Assembly (NCBI RefSeq): GCF_938036805.1
Contig: NZ_CALHWC010000176.1
Coordinates: 1 to 6,138 of the forward strand
Source of the DNA: an uncultured Streptococcus sp.
GTDB taxonomy: Bacteria > Bacillota > Bacilli > Lactobacillales > Streptococcaceae
Direction of reading: 5' to 3'
Length of the DNA stretch: 6,138 nucleotides
Shown: positions 1-6,124 of the stretch, in pieces
Layout: the number at the start of each line of letters is the position of its first letter
Position numbering within the stretch: position 1 is the stretch's first letter
Made by a program: the position numbers and the translations under genes
Notes under the pieces: model-generated
The model's input: the letters and a program-made list of their open reading frames with translations, nothing else
Databases searched by the model: none
Told to the model about the DNA's origin: nothing

Positions 1-20
1 TAGAGAAGGGAGTGGACCGC

Positions 21-1364
21 ATGATTAAAATTTACGACACCATGACCCGCAGCCTGCGTGAATTTGTGCCCATTGAAGAGGGCAAGGTTCGCATGTATGT
101 CTGTGGTCCGACGGTTTATAACTATATCCATGTCGGCAATGCCCGCTCAACAGTAGCTTTTGACACGGTTCGTCGCTATTTTGAGTATCGGGGATTTGAG
201 GTCAACTATATTTCCAATTTTACAGATGTAGATGATAAGATTATCAACCGTGCCAAGGAAGAAGGCATCACACCTCAGGAGGTTGCGGACAAGTACATCG
301 CTGCCTTTCGTGAGGATGTGACGGCCTTGGGTGTCAAGCCTGCGACTCGCCATCCAAGGGTGGTAGAGTTTATGGAAGACATCATCCGCTTTGTGGAGGA
401 CTTGATTGACAAAGGCTACGCCTATGAGTCAGAGGGCGATGTCTATTTCCGCGTCGAAAAGTCTCACAATTATGCCAAGCTAGCCAATAAAACCTTGGCA
501 GACTTGGAGTTGGGTGCTTCTGGTCGGACAGATGAGGAGACTTCTCGTAAGGAAAATCCAGTGGACTTTGCTCTCTGGAAGGCGGCCAAGCCGGGTGAGA
601 TTTCCTGGGATAGTCCTTGGGGAGCAGGTCGTCCGGGCTGGCATATCGAGTGTTCGGTTATGTCGACGGAAATTTTGGGTGATACCATTGATATCCACGG
701 TGGAGGAGCAGACTTGGAGTTTCCTCACCATACCAATGAAATCGCCCAGTCAGAGGCCAAGACGGGTCAGACTTTTGCCAACTACTGGATGCACAATGGC
801 TTTGTCAACATCGACGACGTCAAGATGTCCAAGTCCTTGGGCAATTTTATCACCGTTCACGATGCCCTCAAGGCCATTGATGGTCAGGTGTTGCGTTTCT
901 TCTTTGCGACCCAGCATTATCGTAAGCCAATCAATTTCACGGAAAAAGCTGTTCATGATGCAGCGACCAATCTTAAGTATTTGAAGAACACCTATGAGCA
1001 GCCTTTTACTGGTCAGGCAGATTCTGCTCAGCTTCAGGCCTTTCTAGACAAGTTCACCGCCGCTATGGACGAAGATTTCAACGCGGCTAACGGTATCACG
1101 GTTGTTTTCGAGCTCGCCAAGTGGATCAACTCTGGCAATTACACTGCAGAAGTTAAGGAAGCTTTTGCCAAGCTCTTAGAAGTTTTTGGTATCGTCTTTG
1201 TAGAAGAAGTCTTGGACGCGGACATTGAGCGCTTGATTGAGGAACGCCAAGAAGCGCGTGCTAATCGGGACTTTGCGACTGCAGACCGTATTCGGGATGA
1301 ATTGGCCGCTCAGGGCATCAAGCTTTTGGATACTAAGGACGGAGTGAGGTGGACCCGTGACTGA
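21..1364 (+). CDS. cysS: Cysteinyl-tRNA synthetase (class Ia)
   Basis: Cytosolic enzyme that charges tRNA-Cys with cysteine using ATP. The 447-residue product has the usual family length. Visible signatures are the class I HIGH motif in its HVGN form (residues 37-40) and the KMSKS loop (268-272). A zinc-site set matches the E. coli ligands C28, C209, H234 and E238: here C28, C211 (in HIECSVM), H236 and E240 (in the GGGADLEFPHHTNE region). The C-terminal third is the helical anticodon-binding region. I chose ATG 21 because AAGGGAG at 6-12 lies 8 nt upstream. The in-frame GTG at 12 overlaps that same Shine-Dalgarno and has none of its own. The promoter lies outside the window. The last 8 nt overlap mrnC, as expected for an operon. 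Family identity is effectively certain. Confidence 0.98.
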   Translation: MIKIYDTMTRSLREFVPIEEGKVRMYVCGPTVYNYIHVGNARSTVAFDTVRRYFEYRGFEVNYISNFTDVDDKIINRAKEEGITPQEVADKYIAAFREDVTALGVKPATRHPRVVEFMEDIIRFVEDLIDKGYAYESEGDVYFRVEKSHNYAKLANKTLADLELGASGRTDEETSRKENPVDFALWKAAKPGEISWDSPWGAGRPGWHIECSVMSTEILGDTIDIHGGGADLEFPHHTNEIAQSEAKTGQTFANYWMHNGFVNIDDVKMSKSLGNFITVHDALKAIDGQVLRFFFATQHYRKPINFTEKAVHDAATNLKYLKNTYEQPFTGQADSAQLQAFLDKFTAAMDEDFNAANGITVVFELAKWINSGNYTAEVKEAFAKLLEVFGIVFVEEVLDADIERLIEERQEARANRDFATADRIRDELAAQGIKLLDTKDGVRWTRD

Positions 1365-1749
1365 TGTCAACCTGATTAACGGCATTGCCCTTGCCTTTGA
1401 GGGAGATGCTGTCTACTCCATGTATATCCGGCGTCACCTGATTTTTCAGGGGCTGACCAAGCCTAATCAGCTGCACAGGGAAGCGACCAAGTACGTTTCT
1501 GCCAAGGCTCAGGCCAATCTTATTTCTCTCATGCTGGAAGAAGGAATCCTGACGGAGAAGGAAGAGGATATTTACAAGCGCGGCCGTAATGCCAACAGTC
1601 ACACTAAGGCTAAGAATACAGACATCGTCACCTACCGTATGTCTACTGGCTTTGAGGCAGTCATGGGCTACCTGCATATGACCGAATCTATTGAGCGACT
1701 GGAGGAGCTGATTGACTGGTGTATTCGGAAGATAGAGGTTTCGTTCTGA
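1357..1749 (+). CDS. mrnC: Mini-ribonuclease III (Mini-III, 23S rRNA maturation)
   Basis: Double-strand-specific endonuclease that, in Bacillus, trims the 5' and 3' ends of precursor 23S rRNA. It is an RNase III catalytic domain without the dsRNA-binding domain. The 130-residue product fits that short form. The RNase III signature is present as FEGDAVY (residues 14-20), with D17 the likely metal ligand. The second conserved acidic block, STGFEAVMGYLHM, supplies E100. Translation starts at GTG 1357, inside the end of cysS (8-nt overlap), with GAGG at 1346-1349 as ribosome-binding site 7 nt upstream; the ATG at 1364 is in another frame. The cysS-mrnC pairing is also found in Bacillus. A terminator follows at 1825, so rlmB, the usual next gene in Bacillus, is not adjacent here. 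Confidence 0.96.
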   Translation: MTDVNLINGIALAFEGDAVYSMYIRRHLIFQGLTKPNQLHREATKYVSAKAQANLISLMLEEGILTEKEEDIYKRGRNANSHTKAKNTDIVTYRMSTGFEAVMGYLHMTESIERLEELIDWCIRKIEVSF

Positions 1750-1824
1750 TTCATTGTCATCTTGTTTATTCTGAGACAGAACTCTTTTATGAACAATCAC
1801 TAAAATTTAAGAAATTTAAATATC

Positions 1825-1855
1825 AAAAACGAGCTTGGCATAAAGCTCGTTTTTT
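1825..1855 (+). terminator. Intrinsic terminator of cysS-mrnC
   Basis: ACGAGCTT (1829-1836) pairs perfectly with AAGCTCGT (1843-1850) around a 6-nt loop. The stem can be extended by AAAA/TTTT, and it is followed by a T run at 1850-1855. It lies about 75 nt after the mrnC stop and separates that operon from the kimA-like gene. The A run on the left arm means it could also work in the reverse direction, but no gene on the minus strand needs it. Confidence 0.92.
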
Positions 1856-1968
1856 ATAAATAAGCATGCTGTTTCCAAAAAAACTGGAAGATTTTGTAGA
1901 AGATTAAATTTGAAACTTTAAATATATTATTGGATAAAAAGTAGGAGACTGAAATTTACGAAAACTTA

Positions 1969-2001
1969 TTTTTAGAAAAGTATTGACATGTTTTCTGAAA
2001 A
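1969..2001 (+). promoter_or_regulatory. Two similar A/T palindromes flanking the -35 box (possible operator)
   Basis: TTTTTAGAAAA (1969-1979) and TTTTCTGAAAA (1991-2001) agree at 9 of 11 positions and are spaced exactly 22 bp apart, about two helical turns. The second has perfect 5-bp arms around one central base and fills the spacer between the -35 and -10 boxes; the first lies just upstream of the -35. This is the geometry expected for a repressor site, but the DNA is A/T-rich, so chance is a real alternative. No regulator is identified. Confidence 0.35.
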
Positions 2002-2011
2002 ATAGTAGAAT
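1983..2011 (+). promoter_or_regulatory. Sigma-A-type promoter of the kimA-like gene
   Basis: TTGACA (1983-1988), a 17-bp spacer and TAGAAT (2006-2011) are close to the vegetative consensus. Transcription should start near 2017-2019, giving a leader of about 20 nt before the ATG at 2038. The rest of the upstream gap (1856-1980) is A/T-rich, and I see no riboswitch-like structure or gene in it. Confidence 0.9.
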
Positions 2012-2037
2012 GGCTCATGTTTTTAAAGGAGGAACTT

Positions 2038-3885
2038 ATGTTTTCCAAGTTAAAAGGATTTTTTATTGGACGCCCATTAAAATCTGGGAAAGAGGGCGAG
2101 GATGGTCATTTACTGACCAAGATGCAAGCCTTGGCCATGCTCTCCAGTGACGCTTTATCTTCTATTGCTTATGGACCAGAGCAGGTTGTTTTGGTCTTGA
2201 CATCTATTTCTATTGGTGCCATTTGGTGGTCACTTCCCATAGGAATTGTCGTATTAGTTTTATTAGCGAGTTTAACGATTTCTTACCGTCAGGTTATCCA
2301 TGCTTACCCTCAAGGAGGAGGAGCTTATATGGTGACGACAGAAAACCTGTCTCCAACGGCAGGTTTGATTGCTGGCGGAAGCTTACTGATAGATTACATG
2401 TTGACGGTAGCCGTTTCGGTCGCTTCTGGAGCGGACGCAATTACCTCTGCAATTCCCGTCTTACATCCTTACAATTTACATATTTCCATTTTCCTAGTTC
2501 TCTTGTTGATGCTAATGAATCTCCGAGGATTAAAAGAATCTGCCACTTCCTTGATGATTCCTGTCTATCTTTTTATTGTCAGCACCTTATTGTTGATTGG
2601 TTTTGGTTTTGTGCAAATTCTGACAGGAAATTTAGACTATCACGCAACCGCGCGGATTGGTAGTCCGATTGCTGGAGTAAGTTTGATCTTACTGCTTCGT
2701 GCTTTCACCAGCGGCTCTGCTTCCTTGACAGGAGTGGAAGCTATTTCCAATTCGGTTCCCTTTTTCAAGAAACCAAAAGCCCATAATGCCGCAGCTACCC
2801 TCTCGATTATGGCTTTAATCCTAGGCATCATGTTTGCGGGCATTACCTTTTTGAATTATTGGATTGGCATCGTGCCTGTCAAAGGTGTGACGACCTTGGC
2901 TCAGATGGCGCAAGCAATTTTGGGGACTTCTCCTCTTGGTCGTATCTTGTTCTATGTTTTCCAATTGTCAACTGCTTTGATCTTAGCAGTGGCGGCCAAT
3001 ACAGGCTTTTCAGCCTTTCCGATGCTCTCCTACAATATGGCGAAGAATAAATACATGCCACATATGTACATGGAAAAAGGAGATCGGCTCAGCTATTCTA
3101 ATGGCATTTTCACTTTGGCTTTTGGTGCCATTGCTCTTTTGTTCATCTTTAAGGGAAATACAGAACGCTTGATTCCCCTGTACACGATTGGTGTGTTCGT
3201 ACCCTTTGCTCTCTCCCAGACCGGTATGGTTGTCCATTGGAAGAAAAAATATGGAAATAATTTCTTGAAGCATTCGATTGCGAATATCCTTGGAGCGATC
3301 ATTTGTTACGGGATTGTCCTTATTTTGCTCTTGTTCCGTCTTCAAGATATTTGGCCTTTCTTTCCTATTATCATCGTCTTGACTTGGCTGTTTTTGTCTA
3401 TCAAGCAGCACTATAATAGAGTCGCTAAACAGTTGAGATTGCATGACCATATCGAGCGTCAGAACTACACGGGTAATACAGTAATTGTCCTAGTCGGGAA
3501 TGTTACCAGAGTCAGTGTAGGAGCGATGAGCTATGCTCGCAGTATCGGAGATGAAGTCGTGGCAATGCACGTTTCAACAGCAGAAACTGCTGAAAAAGAT
3601 GCGGAAGTCGCCGAGGAATTTGCTGACTACTTCCCAGATATTCGCTTTGAGACAGTCACGACTAGCTACCGCAATATCATTAGTCCGACAGTTCAGTATG
3701 TGATTAAAGTGGCCAAGCGAGCCAAAAAAGAAGGCCGAACAGTGACGGTCCTAGTACCTCAGTTTATACCTAAAAAGAGATGGCAAAATGTCCTGCATAA
3801 CCAGATGAGTTTGAAATTGAAATACTATCTGAAATGGTATGAGGATGTCGTGGTTGCAAGCTATTCTTATCACTTAAAAGAATGA
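2038..3885 (+). CDS. kimA: KimA-family high-affinity potassium importer (APC superfamily)
   Basis: Membrane transporter of the KimA (formerly YdaO) family, which in Bacillus subtilis imports K+ with protons and is inhibited by c-di-AMP. The 615 residues begin with a short cytosolic segment and a LeuT-type core of about 12 helices up to about residue 465, followed by a cytosolic Rossmann-like domain. Residues matching the Bacillus K+ site are all present: D38 and Y45 (in SSDALSSIAYG), D119, Y120, T123 and S127 (in IDYMLTVAVS), T231 and E234 (in LTGVEAISN), and Y382 (in IPLYTIGVF). The conserved tail PQFIPKKRW...LHNQ...SYHLKE is also intact. I chose ATG 2038 because AAAGGAGG at 2025-2032 precedes it by 5 nt; the in-frame ATG at 2017 coincides with the predicted transcript start. 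It is monocistronic and convergent with the next gene. Family assignment is strong; K+ specificity is inferred from homology. Confidence 0.93.
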   Translation: MFSKLKGFFIGRPLKSGKEGEDGHLLTKMQALAMLSSDALSSIAYGPEQVVLVLTSISIGAIWWSLPIGIVVLVLLASLTISYRQVIHAYPQGGGAYMVTTENLSPTAGLIAGGSLLIDYMLTVAVSVASGADAITSAIPVLHPYNLHISIFLVLLLMLMNLRGLKESATSLMIPVYLFIVSTLLLIGFGFVQILTGNLDYHATARIGSPIAGVSLILLLRAFTSGSASLTGVEAISNSVPFFKKPKAHNAAATLSIMALILGIMFAGITFLNYWIGIVPVKGVTTLAQMAQAILGTSPLGRILFYVFQLSTALILAVAANTGFSAFPMLSYNMAKNKYMPHMYMEKGDRLSYSNGIFTLAFGAIALLFIFKGNTERLIPLYTIGVFVPFALSQTGMVVHWKKKYGNNFLKHSIANILGAIICYGIVLILLLFRLQDIWPFFPIIIVLTWLFLSIKQHYNRVAKQLRLHDHIERQNYTGNTVIVLVGNVTRVSVGAMSYARSIGDEVVAMHVSTAETAEKDAEVAEEFADYFPDIRFETVTTSYRNIISPTVQYVIKVAKRAKKEGRTVTVLVPQFIPKKRWQNVLHNQMSLKLKYYLKWYEDVVVASYSYHLKE

Positions 3886-3913
3886 GCGATCGCCTTTGAT
3901 TAATGAGAAAAAG

Positions 3914-4090
3914 AGAGTGGGACAGAAATCGGTAATTCGTTAGAATTCGATTTCGTCGTCCCACCTCCGCACAGTTGAGTAGGGTTGTAAAAGCTGATGA
4001 AATCAGCGTAGTAGAGCCCACTCAACCACTGCGTCTTGATCGACAATCCAAAGACAATTGAGAGGCTAGGACTTTTGTCCCAGCCTCCTC
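3914..4090. repeat. Structured dispersed repeat (S. suis-type) between convergent genes
   Basis: This roughly 180-bp noncoding block consists almost entirely of hairpins. Hairpin 1 (3917-3964): GTGGGAC/GTCCCAC, then GAAATCG/CGATTTC and AATTC/GAATT around a GTTA loop. Hairpin 2 (3974-4026): GTTGAGT/ACTCAAC plus GGG/CCC, enclosing a small GCTGAT-GAA-ATCAGC hairpin (3993-4007). Hairpin 3 (4062-4087): GAGGCT/AGCCTC plus GGAC/GTCC with a TTTT loop. The two ends carry TGGGACA in inverted orientation, like short terminal inverted repeats. From memory this sequence recurs at many intergenic sites in S. suis; copy number and exact borders cannot be determined from one window. No target-site duplication or transposase is visible. 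Confidence 0.75.
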
Positions 4091-4100
4091 TTATTATTTA
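4062..4100 (+). terminator. Possible terminator at the end of the repeat, between convergent genes
   Basis: The stem GAGGCT/AGCCTC with inner GGAC/GTCC and a TTTT loop (4062-4087) has one A-C mismatch. On the plus strand it is followed by a broken T-rich stretch (CTCTTATTATTTATT), so it may end kimA readthrough. On the minus strand the hairpin lies about 30 nt after the stop of the 4118-5083 gene, but no T run follows it there. Its efficiency is uncertain in either direction. Confidence 0.5.
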
Positions 4101-4117
4101 TTAGAAATAGCGCAGAG

Positions 4118-5083
4118 CTAACTTGCTTGTACATTTTGGTAATTTTGATAAAATTCTACTTTAATCTTAATAAAGGTTTCCAAGTCTCGTAAAAGTTGCA
4201 GAAGTGTAGCGCGAGTTTCAAATTCTTGCCGAGTCTTAGGGAGCGGGCGTTCGCGAAAAACAGCCAAGCAGGTTTCGATTTCTTCAACTAGTTCGTGAGC
4301 AGGATTTTCTTGACTGAGCTGTTGGGCTGTCTTGGAGAAAAGACGTGCTAAAATCAAGCTCTCACTGGCTGCCAATTGGCAATTATTGATATTTCCTGCC
4401 ATGTCTTCTAGAATGCGATTCTGTGCCTGCCGCATTTCAAAATAATGAATATGGTAGTTGGTCTGATGAAAGAGGTGGTTGGAATGGTCCAGATAGACCA
4501 GTGCTAAGGCTTCTTGAAGGATAGTATCCAGTTCCTTGATTAGAGTTGCATCGTTTTGACCGTCTCCAGCTTTTAAGAAATATTCAAAACGCAGTAGAAT
4601 TTTCTTCAGTTGCTCTTCGACTTGAATACGATAGTTATCAATGTCTTGCTGGTTCGAAGCCATATAAAGATTGGCTAGGAGAGCGAAGCCCGTTCCGATA
4701 AGGAAGACAGCCATTTCGTTAGCTAAAAGAGACCAAGAAACAGAATGGGCCAGCAGTAGATGAGTGACCAAAACTGTGCTGGGGGTGATGCCTATTTCCC
4801 ATCCGAAGAGATAAGCTAAGGGAACGTAGAGCAGGATATAAATCCCTAAGCTCCAAAGGTTAAATCCTAGAAGGATGAAAGATAAGCTCCCAATGGCCAG
4901 TGCTAAAATAGTAGACAAGAGGCGGTTGCGGGCTAGTTTGATAGTGCTTCTGCGGGTGTCGGAAACGCTGAGGATAGCAATGATACCGGCTGATATAGCA
5001 TTGCTTAGACCTAAAAAAGCAGCTAGAGCCGCAGCAAGACATGTTGCAAGAGCTAGTTTGATGGTACGTTGGAGGAGAGGCAT
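4118..5083 (-). CDS. Aromatic acid exporter (ArAE/DUF939) family membrane protein
   Basis: The 321-residue product resembles the YqjA-like proteins of Firmicutes. These have an N-terminal ArAE_1 membrane domain and a C-terminal helical cytosolic domain, and are related to FUSC/aromatic acid efflux proteins. Hydrophobic segments are visible at about 8-25, 28-41, 57-74, 76-93, 99-116 and 121-140, i.e. six helices. The charged SDTRRSTIKLARNR loop (41-54) between helices 2 and 3 is typical. Residues from about 145 to the end are soluble, helical and rich in Glu, Gln and Leu. ATG 5083 directly precedes the first hydrophobic helix; its ribosome-binding site is weak (AAAGAAG). The gene is monocistronic, convergent with kimA and divergent from rpoE. 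The substrate is unknown: export of small aromatic or other organic acids is only a family-level guess. Confidence 0.85.
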   Translation of the reverse strand: MPLLQRTIKLALATCLAAALAAFLGLSNAISAGIIAILSVSDTRRSTIKLARNRLLSTILALAIGSLSFILLGFNLWSLGIYILLYVPLAYLFGWEIGITPSTVLVTHLLLAHSVSWSLLANEMAVFLIGTGFALLANLYMASNQQDIDNYRIQVEEQLKKILLRFEYFLKAGDGQNDATLIKELDTILQEALALVYLDHSNHLFHQTNYHIHYFEMRQAQNRILEDMAGNINNCQLAASESLILARLFSKTAQQLSQENPAHELVEEIETCLAVFRERPLPKTRQEFETRATLLQLLRDLETFIKIKVEFYQNYQNVQAS

Positions 5084-5114
5084 AAGCTTCTTTCTATTAA
5101 ATAAAGTTTTTTCT

Positions 5115-5123
5115 ATTATATCA
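5115..5123 (-). promoter_or_regulatory. Extended -10 promoter of the ArAE-family gene
   Basis: On the minus strand TG-A-TATAAT reads from 5123 to 5115: a perfect -10 with the TGn extension. No good -35 lies 16-18 bp upstream (the sequence there is about CACAAG), which fits extended -10 promoters that do without one. The expected transcript start near 5108 gives a leader of about 25 nt. Confidence 0.7.
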
Positions 5124-5253
5124 TGATTAGTCGAAGACTTGTGAGAACAAATATGTCAATGTGTAAATTGAAGGAAGGTGCTGTTTTATAGATGGTCAAA
5201 AGCATAGTAGGAAGGCTGGACTTGAAAAGTCGGGTTGCCGAGGTGAAATTTTT

Positions 5254-5282
5254 TTGACTAGACGGCAAATTTATCGTACAAT
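5254..5282 (+). promoter_or_regulatory. Sigma-A-type promoter of rpoE
   Basis: TTGACT (5254-5259), a 17-bp spacer and TACAAT (5277-5282) are each one base from consensus. The predicted start near 5289 gives a leader of about 52 nt. The first codon of the longest possible rpoE reading frame (TTG 5254) is the -35 box itself, which rules that start out. Between 5124 and 5250 I see no gene, only a small hairpin (GACTT-GAA-AAGTC, 5219-5231) and a 7-T run at 5249-5255, too far from the hairpin to make a convincing terminator. Confidence 0.88.
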
Positions 5283-5299
5283 AGAAAGTAGCGAAAAAA

Positions 5300-5323
5300 A
5301 TGCCTGGCTAAATGCCTGTGTAA
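5300..5323 (+). other. Two tandem tripeptide ORFs in the rpoE leader
   Basis: Between the predicted transcript start (about 5289) and the rpoE ribosome-binding site, ATGCCTGGCTAA (Met-Pro-Gly-stop, 5300-5311) is followed with no gap by ATGCCTGTGTAA (Met-Pro-Val-stop, 5312-5323). The two 12-mers agree at 10 of 12 positions, suggesting a tandem duplication. They are out of frame with rpoE, and the second stop lies 4 nt before AAGGAG. The first has only a weak upstream GAAAG (5284-5288). Whether they are translated is unknown. Confidence 0.4.
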
Positions 5324-5340
5324 TCTTAAGGAGAATAACT

Positions 5341-5931
5341 TTGGAATTAGAAGTATTTGCAGGACAAGAAAAAAGTGAGCTTTCGATGATTGAGGTAGCA
5401 CGTGCCATCTTAGAATTGCGCGGGCGTGACCATGAAATGTATTTCGATGAGCTTGTTAATGAAATTCAAAATTATCTGGAGAAATCAAATAGCGAAATCC
5501 GAGAAGCACTGCCTCTATTTTATACAGAACTGAATGTAGATGGCAGTTTCATCCCACTTGGCGACAATAAATGGGGTCTTCGTTCTTGGTATGCGATTGA
5601 CGAAGTCGATGAAGAAATCATCGCTTTGGAAGAAACAGACGAGGAAGATGAGCCTAAGAAACGCAAGAAAAAACGTGTTAATGCCTTTATGGATGGCGAC
5701 GAAGATGCGATTGATTACAGCGATGATGATCCTGAAGATGAGGACTCTTATGAAGAGGATCCAGCTCTTTCATATGACGAAGATAATCCAGATGATGAAA
5801 AGAGTGAGGTTGAAGCCTACGATGCTGAAATTAATGAAATAGCTCCAGATGATCTCGGCGAAGAAGTTGAGTTAAATGAAGAAGACGATGAATATTCTGA
5901 CGATGATCAGGATGTTGAAGACGAAGAATAA
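5341..5931 (+). CDS. rpoE: DNA-directed RNA polymerase delta subunit
   Basis: Auxiliary subunit of Firmicute RNA polymerase that lowers nonspecific nucleic-acid binding and promotes recycling; this rpoE is not the E. coli sigma-E. The 196 residues show the two-part delta architecture. A folded N-terminal HARE-HTH winged-helix domain (about 10-85) ends in DNKWGLRSWYAIDEVDEE. A disordered tail follows. The tail starts with a basic patch, KKRKKKR (106-112), the counterpart of the Bacillus lysine tract. It continues as a very acidic stretch in which 44 of the last 80 residues are Asp or Glu. Translation starts at TTG 5341: AAGGAG (5328-5333) lies 7 nt upstream, and MELEVFAGQEKSELSM is the conserved N-terminus. 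The 29 in-frame codons further upstream overlap the promoter. The gene has its own promoter and terminator. Confidence 0.97.
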   Translation: MELEVFAGQEKSELSMIEVARAILELRGRDHEMYFDELVNEIQNYLEKSNSEIREALPLFYTELNVDGSFIPLGDNKWGLRSWYAIDEVDEEIIALEETDEEDEPKKRKKKRVNAFMDGDEDAIDYSDDDPEDEDSYEEDPALSYDEDNPDDEKSEVEAYDAEINEIAPDDLGEEVELNEEDDEYSDDDQDVEDEE

Positions 5932-5940
5932 TATCCAAGA

Positions 5941-5974
5941 AACAACTGCTTTTATTTTAGAAGCGGTTGTTTTT
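5941..5974 (+). terminator. Intrinsic terminator of rpoE
   Basis: AACAACTGCTT (5941-5951) pairs with AAGCGGTTGTT (5961-5971), 11 bp with one T-G wobble, around a 9-nt loop, followed by a T run through 5974. It starts 9 nt after the rpoE stop, so rpoE appears to be monocistronic. Confidence 0.93.
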
Positions 5975-6049
5975 ACGTTCTAACATGTCCCAAAAAGTCC
6001 CTGAGATGTCATAAGTAATTTCGTTGATTACCAGTTAGGGTATAAAATA

Positions 6050-6068
6050 GACAGGATAGGGACAGGAT
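6050..6068 (+). repeat. Short direct repeat upstream of the last gene
   Basis: GACAGGAT occurs at 6050-6057 and again at 6061-6068, 11 bp apart, about one helical turn. It lies just after a TATAAAAT box (6041-6048). That box could be a -10 element, although no -35 is convincing at 16-18 bp. It could be a protein-binding site or chance. Confidence 0.35.
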
Positions 6069-6124
6069 GCCTGAGAGAAGAGTTTTTCTTGTAGAATCAT
6101 ATTATCAAAGAAAAAGGAGATAAC

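Noticed and set aside
514..984. A 156-codon plus-strand frame inside cysS
   Set aside because: It is an out-of-frame shadow of the synthetase core with a composition unlike a real protein (many Arg, Ser and Pro).
1333..1800. A 155-codon minus-strand reading frame antisense to mrnC
   Set aside because: It lies opposite a clearly conserved gene, has no recognisable domain, and I see no ribosome-binding site or promoter arranged for it.
3886..3893. GCGATCGC octamer directly after the kimA stop, like the cyanobacterial HIP1 motif
   Set aside because: HIP1 is meaningful only as an over-represented motif in cyanobacteria; one copy here is adequately explained by chance.
3770..4021. An 83-codon minus-strand reading frame spanning the end of kimA and the structured repeat
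   Set aside because: Its 5' half is repeat DNA made of hairpins and its 3' half is antisense to the conserved KimA C-terminus. It shows no recognised domain. Such frames are probably annotated wherever this repeat occurs.
5214..5255. Hairpin followed by a T run, resembling a terminator upstream of rpoE
   Set aside because: The perfect stem is only 5 bp and about 17 nt separate it from the T run. No plus-strand gene precedes it, and the T run is part of the rpoE -35 region.
5540..5842. A 100-codon plus-strand frame inside rpoE rich in Met and Lys
   Set aside because: It is the +1-type shadow of GAT/GAA-rich codons of the acidic delta tail, not a gene.
6081..6105. TAGAAT and TATTAT boxes close to the last gene as possible -10 elements
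   Set aside because: Neither has a recognisable -35 at 16-18 bp or a TGn extension, so a promoter call there is not supported.
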